Shown: positions 15,746-23,625 of the stretch, in pieces
How positions within the stretch are numbered: position 1 is the first letter of the stretch
Layout of the letters: each line of letters begins with the position of its first letter
Assembly: GCA_964423875.1 (NCBI GenBank)
Contig: CAYRGS010000041.1
Span: forward strand, 1-28,730
Direction of reading: 5' to 3'
Source of the DNA: CAYRGS01 sp964423875
GTDB taxonomy: Bacteria > UBA8248 > JACPRG01 > G963555815
DNA: 28,730 nt
Made by a program: the position numbers and the translations under genes
Notes under the pieces: model-generated
Databases searched by the model: none
Told to the model about the DNA's origin: nothing
What the model saw: only the letters and a program-made list of their open reading frames with translations

Positions 15746-16825
15746 TTACGGCTGGGCATTTAGGTGCTTCGCCAGGAAGTCCGCCATCGGATGCCGGTTG
15801 ACGTGGGACAAGTTGTGGCAGCAATGAATCCCGTTCTCCTCGAACTGGGTGACAAGCTCGGGGACATTAACCACTGCTTCTTCCAACTTTTTGGCCTGTG
15901 CGAATGGGATGAGATCGTCTTTGACGCCATGCTGAATGTAAAGGGGGCAGGTGATGTTTTCCGCATGTCCGGTCAGGTCGATGAACCTAACCTTTTCCTT
16001 CGCCCTCTCCGGGTCCGTCTCTCCGCAGCAATAGGTAACCCCGTCGACAGTAAACGAGTCCATCTGTTCCCAGAAGGATTGGTATTCGAAATGGGCCCCC
16101 CAGCACACACAGACCTTGATGCGTTTCTCATGGGCCGCGCTTTTCGCCGCGTAGTGGCCTCCCAAGCTTCTGCCCAGAATTCCGATCCGAGACAGGTCCA
16201 CCTGGTCCGACCGGTTCTTTTCGAAAAAATCGATCACCGCGGAGGTGAATCGTTCGAAGTCTCCGCGCATCGGCGATTGGAAAAACATCTCCCCTTGGCC
16301 CGGACCATCAAAGGCGTAGGTCGCCATTCCCCGGTCCAGGCAGAGCCGCTCGAACAGGAAGCTTTCTTCTTTTGTGCTCTCCAGCCCTCCGATGAGAACA
16401 ACCAGCGGAGGTTTATCGATTCCGCGAGGGAGGCGCAAGTACCCCGGAATGGAGAACTCCTCGAAGGAAATCTCGATGCGCTCGGCGGGCGGAAAGAACA
16501 GGGGCGCCGCCCGCTCATAAAGCTCGACCTTCTTTTTCTGTCCCGCCTCCCGCAGGTCGGGCCGCTCGAACATGTAAAACTGGGCATAGTGATAATGCAT
16601 GCTGGCCCGCCAGAACATCTCTCCCGCCGAGATCTTCCCGCCCCTGGAAAGGTAGTCCTCCGCCATCTTCTCATACCGGTCCCCTATGTCGGCGACGACT
16701 GCATACCAATCGTCGAAGCTCTTGCATCGCCCTATGATCTCGTCCAAGTCCAGTGTTTCGACGCCATCGCCTAGCATCCGGCCGCGGCTGGTCTCGAGCA
16801 GTTCTTCCAATAGATCTCCGCTCAT
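15746..16825 (-). CDS. Alpha/beta hydrolase, 2,6-dihydroxypseudooxynicotine hydrolase-like
   Basis: A 359-residue protein with an N-terminal helical cap (~1-115) and an alpha/beta-hydrolase core. The core has the segments GGLESTKEESF and DRGMATYAFDGPGQGEMF, the nucleophile elbow GRSLGG (Ser220), HGVKDD (Asp303) and NGIHCCHNLS (His334). These match, at nearly constant offset, the C-C bond hydrolase of Arthrobacter nicotine catabolism (Ser217, Asp300, His329 as I recall). That enzyme cleaves an acyl side chain from a hydroxylated pyridine ring. The substrate here is probably not nicotine-derived, but C-C or ester cleavage on an N-heterocycle fits the neighbours. It lies 79 bp downstream of the amidohydrolase gene on the same strand. 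Confidence 0.85.
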   Translation of the reverse strand: MSGDLLEELLETSRGRMLGDGVETLDLDEIIGRCKSFDDWYAVVADIGDRYEKMAEDYLSRGGKISAGEMFWRASMHYHYAQFYMFERPDLREAGQKKKVELYERAAPLFFPPAERIEISFEEFSIPGYLRLPRGIDKPPLVVLIGGLESTKEESFLFERLCLDRGMATYAFDGPGQGEMFFQSPMRGDFERFTSAVIDFFEKNRSDQVDLSRIGILGRSLGGHYAAKSAAHEKRIKVCVCWGAHFEYQSFWEQMDSFTVDGVTYCCGETDPERAKEKVRFIDLTGHAENITCPLYIQHGVKDDLIPFAQAKKLEEAVVNVPELVTQFEENGIHCCHNLSHVNRHPMADFLAKHLNAQP

Positions 16826-16904
16826 CTTCCTCCCCCATCCTCGAAGGTCTCAGACATCACCGGCTCTGGTTCGACTCAGGCGGCTCGATGATTCCCCTCT
16901 TCTC

Positions 16905-18380
16905 TTACGATGGCCGTTGGGCCGCCAAATCGTCACAGAGCCGCTCGTAGAGGGCCACCGTCCGGTCGCGTTCCGAGGGGCTGGGCCATTCCGGCTCACC
17001 CCGTGACGCCATGGCTTCGAGAACCTCGCCGACCACGTCCTCTTCGGAAACCGTCAATACCTTGGCGTCATCCACCACAACCCGCCCCGCCACAATCACG
17101 GTGCAAACGGATTGGCCCCGCTCGCAATAAACCAAGTTTCGAATCGGGTCGTTGGTCGGCACCCAAGAGAGCGACCGCCTGTCCAGCAGGGCCAAGTCCG
17201 CCAGGGCGCCGGGCTTGATCTCGCCCAGTTCGTCGGAAAGGAGCATGGCCGCCGCCCCGGAACGGGTGGCCATGGCGATCCCTTCCCGGGCATCGATGTG
17301 CTTTCGGTGATCCGGCTCCGTGGCGTTATGGATGTACACCGCCATCCGAACGGCTTCGAAAAGCGCTTGATGGTCGTTGCTGGCTGCCCCGTCCGTTCCA
17401 ACGGCCACGGGAATTCCCCGGTCGATCATCTTTCTAAGCGACATGAGACCGCTGCCCATCTTGGTGTTCGCGGCAGGGTTATGGACGGGGACCGCGGCGG
17501 CGGATGCGATCAGATCGAGGTCCGCGTCATCCAGCCATAGGCTGTGCGGCATGGAAACGTCCGGCCCCAACAGACCGGCGTCATCCAGGAAGGCGATGGC
17601 GCTCTTTCCGAATCGTTTCCGGTTCGCCCAGTCCTGAATGAACGTCTCATTGATGTGGAGATGAACCCCCGCCTGATGCGAGCGCGACAGGCCCCAACAA
17701 TCTTCCAAGAGCCGTTCGCTGCACCACTGAATCCCCGCCGGACCCGTCATGCACCGCAGGCGGCCCTCTTCCGAGCGGTCCCATTTGTCGAAGAAGCCTT
17801 CGAGGTGACCCAGCGTCTCGCCCCAAGGCGGGGCATTGTCGAACCGCCTGGCGAAGAAGGTGTCCCCGACCTCGTGCCCCCTTTCGACGGCGAATTTTTC
17901 GACGTAATCCGTATCGGTGACGAGCGGGGCGAAACACGTCCGGATGCCCGCGTCCCGGTAAGCCTCCATGGCGGCGTCCATCCTGTCCGGCGTCACGCCC
18001 GGCGACATCCAGCAATGATCGATGACGCCCGTGCTTCCGGTTTTCAGCATCTCGATCGCGCCGATCATGCAGGCCAGGTAGACATCCCGCGGCGAATAGA
18101 GTCCGGCGGTTCCATAGACGTACGGCAGCCACATCTCCAGAGGTTGACGGTCGGTCAATCCCTTCAGATAGTTCTCGGCGGAATGTGTATGCGCGTTGAT
18201 CAAACCCGGAATGACCAGTCGATCCTGGCCGGAAATGAGAATGTCGCCTTTTAGATCTCCCGTCTTCCGGACGGAAGAAATCCGGGATCCCGAAACAAGG
18301 ATGTCCCGTCCTTCCAAGATCTCGTCGCTGAGGGAGAGATCTAGGATTCCGCAGTTTTGGATCAAAAGCGTGTCAGCCAC
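16905..18380 (-). CDS. Amidohydrolase, TrzN/AtzB/SAH-deaminase-like
   Basis: A 491-residue metal-dependent hydrolase. The ligands are H64-x-H66 in GLINAHTHSAEN, the His and Glu of HLHINET, the His of MPHSLWL and the Asp of GTDGAASND. This set is typical of the chlorohydrolase/aminohydrolase group acting on purines, pterins and s-triazines by removing an amino or halide group. It is only moderately similar to the 8-oxoguanine-deaminase-like protein at 9432-10790, so the two probably act on different intermediates. ATG at 18380. It is the first gene of the minus-strand run that leads through the alpha/beta hydrolase to the transporter. Confidence 0.85.
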   Translation of the reverse strand: MADTLLIQNCGILDLSLSDEILEGRDILVSGSRISSVRKTGDLKGDILISGQDRLVIPGLINAHTHSAENYLKGLTDRQPLEMWLPYVYGTAGLYSPRDVYLACMIGAIEMLKTGSTGVIDHCWMSPGVTPDRMDAAMEAYRDAGIRTCFAPLVTDTDYVEKFAVERGHEVGDTFFARRFDNAPPWGETLGHLEGFFDKWDRSEEGRLRCMTGPAGIQWCSERLLEDCWGLSRSHQAGVHLHINETFIQDWANRKRFGKSAIAFLDDAGLLGPDVSMPHSLWLDDADLDLIASAAAVPVHNPAANTKMGSGLMSLRKMIDRGIPVAVGTDGAASNDHQALFEAVRMAVYIHNATEPDHRKHIDAREGIAMATRSGAAAMLLSDELGEIKPGALADLALLDRRSLSWVPTNDPIRNLVYCERGQSVCTVIVAGRVVVDDAKVLTVSEEDVVGEVLEAMASRGEPEWPSPSERDRTVALYERLCDDLAAQRPS

Positions 18381-18763
18381 GGTGTTTTCTTTCAGTTGAG
18401 GAAAAGTCGAGCCCGTTCACAAGGCTGCCGCAACAAACACCCGCCTCGGTAGGATCTGACGATATTTTGGAGAAATCGACCGGAGGGGATGATAATTTGG
18501 GGTTCAGGCATGTGTCAAGAATAATCGAAAATGTTCATCACGCGCGTTTTCCAATCCAGCCACCCGCTTCCATAAGACTACCCGTCGTGATGGGAAGCCG
18601 GATTAACATCAAGCGACGTCGGAGCTGAACAGGTCTGAGTTGCCCTCTTCTCATGCCGTCCTTTAGGATAAGCGTATTTGAGAAGGTCTTGGCGCGATAT
18701 TCAACCCTCGACGGCACGATCCACGGTGCCGGTTGGAAACACCCGCGGTCTGAAAGGCGATGA
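18381..18763. other. Divergent intergenic region
   Basis: These 383 bases lie between the divergent amidohydrolase and molybdenum-hydroxylase genes and must carry promoters for both. The segment around 18470-18545 is AT-richer than its surroundings. A short minus-strand open frame (18538-18819) has no protein-like character. No convincing operator or sigma-54 site was found. GAAAGG at 18752-18757 is the ribosome site of the plus-strand gene. Confidence 0.4.
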
Positions 18764-21070
18764 ATGAACCCGGTTATTGGACAATCGATTTCCCGTCTGG
18801 ACGGTGTGGAGAAATCCACGGGCGCTTTCCGATACGTCAGCGATCACTTCCCGACCGATTGCCTGGTGGTTCGCCTTTTCCGGAGTTCGGTCCCCCGCGG
18901 GCGCGTCAAGCGGCTCAATCTGGAAACAGCGCGAAAGGCTCCCGGGGTTCATGCCGTCATCGGAATCGGAGACAGCCCGGGGCGGCGCTACAACCCGATT
19001 TACAACCAGTCGAATCCCACCACGGACCTGCTCGTCAAGGACGAGGTAGTCTTTGACGAGGAAATCCGCTACCTAGGGCAGCCCGTCGCGGCGGTGGCCG
19101 CGACCAGCCTGGACCGGGCCGACGAAGCGATGACGCTCATCGAAGTGGAGTATGAGGAACTTCCCGCCGTGTTCGAGATGGACAAGGCCCTCGAGGCCGA
19201 CGCCCCGATCGTCCGCCTCGGCGGCGAAGGGAACATCGCCTTTGGCTGGCGCGACGCCAACGAGCCGATCACGCTTCGCCGGGGGACCCTCGAAAAAGGA
19301 TTTGCGGAGGCGGACCACGTCTTCGAGGATGAATACACCACACAGCGAATCAACCAGACCGCCCTGGAACCCCACCTGGCAATCGCCTGGCCTGAATCCG
19401 GCGGACGTCTCGCCATCCTCTCGACCACGCAATCCATCTTCGGTCTTCGGGCTTGTCTTTCCGAGGCGCTGGGGATGGACGCGGGCAAGATCCGGGTCAT
19501 CCGGCCGAACCTGGGGGGCGCGTTCGGGAAAGGGCTGGACCTTGCGGTCAATGAGGTAGTCTGCGCCCTTCTGGCTTTGCGCGCCAACCGGGCGGTTCGG
19601 GTGGAATACACCCGGGAGGAGGAATTCATCGCCAGCGCGCGGCATCCCTCCAGCATCTGGGTCAAAACCGGCGTCCGGGCCGACGGGACGCTCACGGCCC
19701 GGCACATGAAGGCCTGGATGGAGTGCGGCTCCGCGGCCAATCACGGACCCTCCGTGGTGCTGGTGGGCGGAATGACCTTCATCGGCGCGTACAACACTCC
19801 CCATTACCTCTTTGAAGGACAAGCGGTTTACACGAACATCTTTCCGTCGGGGGCGATGCGGGGCTATGGCGGCGTTCAAACCAACTTCGCCATCGAGTGC
19901 CAGATGAGCCGAATCGCGGCCGAGCTCGGACTGGATGACTTCGAGTTTCGCCTGCGCAATGCCTACCGCGTCGGGGACGTCTCCCCCCTCTCGGGCTTCA
20001 AGGTGGAATCCTGCGCCCTGCCTGATTGCGCCCGGCGGGCCCGGGAGAGGATCGGCTGGGACCGCTCCGACGCCCGCCAAAGCCCGGATTCTTCGGTCAG
20101 GATCGGACTGGGTTTGGCGTTTGCGAACATGCGGAACACCGGCGTGCACGGCTCGGACGACCGGCCGGAGAAGATCCTCGAGTACTCGGGCGCCATCGTA
20201 AAGGTCAATGAAGACGGAACGGTGAATCTGATCACCGCCTCCATCGAGCAAGGAGCGGGACAGAGCATGGTCCTGGCCCAAATTGTGGCAGACGCCATGG
20301 GCCTCCCCATAAAAGATGTGGTTATCGCCGCGACGGATACGGATACGGCCCCTTTCGACGTGGCCACCCATGCAAGCCGCATTACATTTGTTTCCGGCCA
20401 CGCCGCGCAAAAAGCCGCCCTGGAGGCCAAACTTCAACTCTTGGAAACCGCGGGGAGGATGCTCGAAGAGGATCCGCAGGACCTGGACATTGTCGGGGGA
20501 TCCATTGTTTCGAAATCTACGGACAATCGGCTTCAGGTGAGGGAAGCGGCCGCGCACGCCCACTATGAAGAGATGAAAACCATCATGGGGACCGCCAGCT
20601 CAACGCCTCCCGGCAACCCTCCTCCGTTCGGCGCCCAGTGCGTCAAGGTCGCCGTGGACATGGAGACAGGTGCGGGGGAGATCCTCGATATGGCCGATGT
20701 TCACGACGCGGGGAGGGTCGTGAACCCGCTTGGGGCCGAGGGACAAGTGACGGGCGCGTTCGTCCAAGGAATCGGTTTCTCGCTGACGGAACACCTCGTC
20801 ATCGACCGGGACTCAGGCGCTCCCGTGAACGGACAGATGGCGGACTACAAAATCCCGACACCCCTCGATGTGCCCACGCGTACGCGTGTTGAATTTGCGG
20901 ATAACATCGACCCGGCGGGCATGGGGGTGAAGAGCGTCGCGGAGTCCGCGGCCCTGCCCACCGCCCCCGCCATCGCCAACGCCGTCTCGGACGCCATCGG
21001 CGTCAGGGTTCGAAACCTGCCGATCCGCCCGGAGGACGTCCTCGAGGCCATCCGGGAAAAGGGCGGATGA
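18764..21070 (+). CDS. Molybdenum hydroxylase large subunit (xanthine dehydrogenase / CO dehydrogenase large-subunit family)
   Basis: A 768-residue molybdopterin-binding subunit. The first part (~1-130) is the a/b hammerhead domain (GVEKSTGAFRYVSD, YLGQPVAAVAA). The Moco domain follows, with RPNLGGAFGKG, AMRGYGGVQTNFAIE, EQGAGQSM and the C-terminal Glu727 in KSVAESAALPTAP, equivalent to the catalytic Glu of the family. Such enzymes hydroxylate N-heterocycles or aromatic carbon using water. Neither the 2Fe-2S subunit nor the FAD subunit is encoded within the window, so partners must be elsewhere. ATG at 18764 with GAAAGG six bases upstream. Ninety bases separate it from the UbiD gene downstream. 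Confidence 0.9.
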   Translation: MNPVIGQSISRLDGVEKSTGAFRYVSDHFPTDCLVVRLFRSSVPRGRVKRLNLETARKAPGVHAVIGIGDSPGRRYNPIYNQSNPTTDLLVKDEVVFDEEIRYLGQPVAAVAATSLDRADEAMTLIEVEYEELPAVFEMDKALEADAPIVRLGGEGNIAFGWRDANEPITLRRGTLEKGFAEADHVFEDEYTTQRINQTALEPHLAIAWPESGGRLAILSTTQSIFGLRACLSEALGMDAGKIRVIRPNLGGAFGKGLDLAVNEVVCALLALRANRAVRVEYTREEEFIASARHPSSIWVKTGVRADGTLTARHMKAWMECGSAANHGPSVVLVGGMTFIGAYNTPHYLFEGQAVYTNIFPSGAMRGYGGVQTNFAIECQMSRIAAELGLDDFEFRLRNAYRVGDVSPLSGFKVESCALPDCARRARERIGWDRSDARQSPDSSVRIGLGLAFANMRNTGVHGSDDRPEKILEYSGAIVKVNEDGTVNLITASIEQGAGQSMVLAQIVADAMGLPIKDVVIAATDTDTAPFDVATHASRITFVSGHAAQKAALEAKLQLLETAGRMLEEDPQDLDIVGGSIVSKSTDNRLQVREAAAHAHYEEMKTIMGTASSTPPGNPPPFGAQCVKVAVDMETGAGEILDMADVHDAGRVVNPLGAEGQVTGAFVQGIGFSLTEHLVIDRDSGAPVNGQMADYKIPTPLDVPTRTRVEFADNIDPAGMGVKSVAESAALPTAPAIANAVSDAIGVRVRNLPIRPEDVLEAIREKGG

Positions 21071-21160
21071 CCGGGTTTCCATTCGAAGTGGAAGGGCGGG
21101 CGTTTCAGCCCGAAGAAGAGACCGCCGGACATTGATTTCATCTCCCCGGGAGAACCCGCA

Positions 21161-22615
21161 TTGGCCTATGAAGACCTGAGAGCTTACCTCGAAGCCCTCG
21201 AACGGGAGGAGCTCTTCCACTGGGTAGAAAACGAGGTGGACCCGGCATGGGAGATTTCGGCGCTCTCCCGGATGATTTTCAGAGGGTACCGGGAAGAGGC
21301 CCGTTTCGGTCTGGGCTTTCGGAACATCAAAGACCGTCCGGGGGGACGGATGGTCACGGGCGTCACCGCCATTTCCTCCAGGCAGATCGGCGTGGCCGTT
21401 GAGACGGCTCCGGAGCCGGGCGCGATCTTCGAGCGGGTCAACCGGGGGATTCAAAACCCCATCCCGCCCGTGATGGCGGATTCCGGTCCCTGTCAAGAGG
21501 TGATTCTTCATGGAGACGATGCGGACCTGACGCGGTTTCCCGCCCCCATCTGGACCCCCGAAAAGGACGGCGGCCCCTATCTGACCCCCCTGTGGGTCAC
21601 CAAAGACCCGGAGACCGGGGTCCGGGATATCGGCATCCGCCGCTGTCAGGTCAAGGGGCCGAGAACCACGGGGATCCAGTTCTCCGCCCCGGATCGGTAC
21701 GGCGCCGTGCAATGGGCCAAATGGAAGACGCGGGGCGAGCCCATGCCGGCAGCGCTCTTCAGCGGCGTGGATCCCGTCATCACCCTGGTCGGGCCGGGCC
21801 GGTTCGGAATGGACGAGCTGAACGTGGCCGGCGGCATCCGGGGCGAGCCCATCCAGCTGGTCAAGTGCAAGACCGTGGACTTGGAGGTCCCCGCAAGCGC
21901 CGAGTTCGTCGCCGAGGGAGAAATCACCACGGACAGGGTCGAGCCCGAGGGACCCTTCGGGGAGTTCACCGGATACATGGCGGGAGACCGGGAGTGCCCC
22001 GTGTTTCACGTCCGATGCATCACCCACCGCCGCGACCCCATCCTCGTCGGCCTCATCAGCCAGTTCCCCCCGAATGAAAGCACCGTGCTGAAGCGCCACT
22101 TTCTGGAGACCGGCGTCCACCGGCACTTGAGCGCCACGCTGAGTATCGCGGGATTGGTCGATTTGCACATGCCGGAGTCGGGGGGCAGCGCGGCTGCCCT
22201 GTGGATGAGCATTCGGAAGGTCTACCGGGGTCAGGTGGAGCAGTTGATGACGGGCGCCCTCGCGTTCTGCGGGATGAGCTATTTCAAATGGATTGTCGTG
22301 GTGGATGACGACATCGACATCCGCGACCCGTTTATGCGCGAATGGGTGATGAACTACCGGGTGCGCCCTGACAAGGACATCCGGATCCTGGAGAACATGG
22401 GTGCGCTGGAGCTGGACCCTTCATCCGACGATCCGGGCAGAGGCGACAGCCCTCCCACGGGGGCCAAGGCGCTCATCGACGCGACGAAAAAATGGAACTA
22501 CCCGGACGTCTCCTTCCCGCCCCGCCACTACCTCGAAAAAATTCGCGAGGATTGGGCCAAATACGAGCTTCCGCCGCTGGGAGAGGTGAACCTGCCGAAA
22601 GGCTTGGCGGGTTGA
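21161..22615 (+). CDS. UbiD family decarboxylase
   Basis: A 484-residue protein with the UbiD start (AYEDLRAYLEALE) and the prFMN/active-site residues: Arg160/161 in DIGIRRCQV, and Glu263 and Glu268 in EGPFGEFTGY. The glutamates are five residues apart, as are Glu277 and Glu282 of fungal Fdc1. It would perform reversible, prenylated-FMN-dependent decarboxylation of an unsaturated or aromatic acid. No UbiX flavin prenyltransferase gene is present here. The start is TTG at 21161, supported by GGGAG eight bases upstream and alignment with the family; the nearby ATG at 21168 is out of frame. Placement after a Mo hydroxylase suggests a shared aromatic or heteroaromatic pathway. Confidence 0.9.
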   Translation: MAYEDLRAYLEALEREELFHWVENEVDPAWEISALSRMIFRGYREEARFGLGFRNIKDRPGGRMVTGVTAISSRQIGVAVETAPEPGAIFERVNRGIQNPIPPVMADSGPCQEVILHGDDADLTRFPAPIWTPEKDGGPYLTPLWVTKDPETGVRDIGIRRCQVKGPRTTGIQFSAPDRYGAVQWAKWKTRGEPMPAALFSGVDPVITLVGPGRFGMDELNVAGGIRGEPIQLVKCKTVDLEVPASAEFVAEGEITTDRVEPEGPFGEFTGYMAGDRECPVFHVRCITHRRDPILVGLISQFPPNESTVLKRHFLETGVHRHLSATLSIAGLVDLHMPESGGSAAALWMSIRKVYRGQVEQLMTGALAFCGMSYFKWIVVVDDDIDIRDPFMREWVMNYRVRPDKDIRILENMGALELDPSSDDPGRGDSPPTGAKALIDATKKWNYPDVSFPPRHYLEKIREDWAKYELPPLGEVNLPKGLAG

Positions 22616-22635
22616 TGGAATGCGCGCTTTCGGGT

Positions 22636-22847
22636 TTATCCCGTATTTCTCACAACGATTCCGTTGCAGGCCCGTGCATGATCGACCCTTGGATTATGGC
22701 CAACGCGTCGGGGCGGGTACAGAGCCCCTTAAGGACAGTGTGGTCCACTCGCCTCGGCTTCCATCCCTCGGCCAATCGGTTGATCTTCAAATAATATCTC
22801 GAATGAAAACTGCTGAACCGTCCTTCCTTGTGAAAAATTCAGGTTAG
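22636..22847 (+). repeat. MITE-like intergenic element, copy 4 (short)
   Basis: A 212-bp element whose inverted ends CCCGTATTTCTCAC (22640-22653) and GTGAAAAATTCAGG (22830-22843) match the other copies. It is flanked by TTAT and TTAG. The interior is shorter than in copies 2 and 3 and only weakly similar, so it is an eroded or internally deleted member. It sits between the UbiD stop and the RidA gene. Confidence 0.65.
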
Positions 22848-22900
22848 AACGTACTATTGGACCCCCTATCGCGAACACACTATCAATGGAGGAAAGAAGG

Positions 22901-23359
22901 ATGGTAGATCGAAAGACCATCATCATTCCCGAAGTCGTCGAAATGTACAAACAATCGGTTCTGACCGTCGCCCCTACAATGGGGTTCGGCCGGGAGGTGG
23001 GCCTTGCCCACGCAGTGGTCACCAAAGGCGGAAAGACCCTCCGAATGTCGGGCTATCCTTCCATCTCCACGGGCGGGCTCGTCGGGAAGGGGGACATGAG
23101 GGCCCAGATGACCCAGGCCCTCGAGAACGTTCGTATGACGCTGGAGGAGGCGGGCGCGACGGTCGATGACATCGTGCATTACGCGTTCTACTTCACCGAT
23201 CGGGAGAAGTTCTGGGCCGAGGGTCTCCCCGCCCGGGCGGAGTTCTTCAATCAGCACTCCAAAACGAAGGAGCCACCGTGCATAACCTCCTTGATGGTGG
23301 CGGGCTTGATGACGCCTGACATGATGATTGAAGTCGAGGCCACTGCCGTCTTCGACTGA
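22901..23359 (+). CDS. RidA (YjgF/YER057c/UK114) family protein, single domain
   Basis: A 152-residue RidA-fold protein. The central helix segment (MTQALENVRMTLEEAGATVDDIVHY) and the C-terminal strand VEATAV are typical. In enamine/imine deaminases of the family a conserved Arg (Arg105 of E. coli RidA) follows the PP turn; here the sequence reads PPCITSL, so that Arg is missing, while the later Glu is kept (MMIEVEA). Classical imine deaminase activity is therefore doubtful. The ATG at 22901 is preferred to one 15 bases upstream because GGAGGAAAG at 22888-22896 is an excellent ribosome site. It follows repeat copy 4. Confidence 0.85.
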   Translation: MVDRKTIIIPEVVEMYKQSVLTVAPTMGFGREVGLAHAVVTKGGKTLRMSGYPSISTGGLVGKGDMRAQMTQALENVRMTLEEAGATVDDIVHYAFYFTDREKFWAEGLPARAEFFNQHSKTKEPPCITSLMVAGLMTPDMMIEVEATAVFD

Positions 23360-23625
23360 GGAGAGGAAACAGCACCAGCCGTCCCGCCGGGAGGGGCGCC
23401 CCCCTGCTTGGGCCGGCGGAAACGCCGACGGAGAGCGCCCCCCGGACGCCGACCACCCGACACCCGATGGCGCGCCGCGTGCCTGGTCCTTCCCGGAATC
23501 CAACTTCTCCTTCGACGTGACAACCAATCGTCCGGGTTCCGTATCGCGAATTCGCCGGGGGGAAGTCAGATGGCGCAGAGGGGGGCGGGCGCTACGGGGA
23601 AAACCGATGGATTCGTTACTATCGC
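23360..23625. other. Convergent intergenic region
   Basis: These 266 GC-rich bases lie between convergent ridA-like and typA genes. I see no gene, no copy of the repeat family and no clear terminator hairpin with a U-tract. Short open frames in several frames are without protein character. Confidence 0.35.

Noticed and set aside
18688..18704. Possible sigma-54 promoter (TTGGCGCGATATTC)
   Set aside because: The -12 GC element is missing and the spacing does not fit.
19073..20563. 496-residue minus-strand open frame
   Set aside because: Antisense shadow of the Mo-hydroxylase large subunit; no recognisable motif.
20813..22168. 451-residue minus-strand open frame
   Set aside because: Antisense to the Mo-hydroxylase C-terminus and UbiD; no ribosome site or family match.
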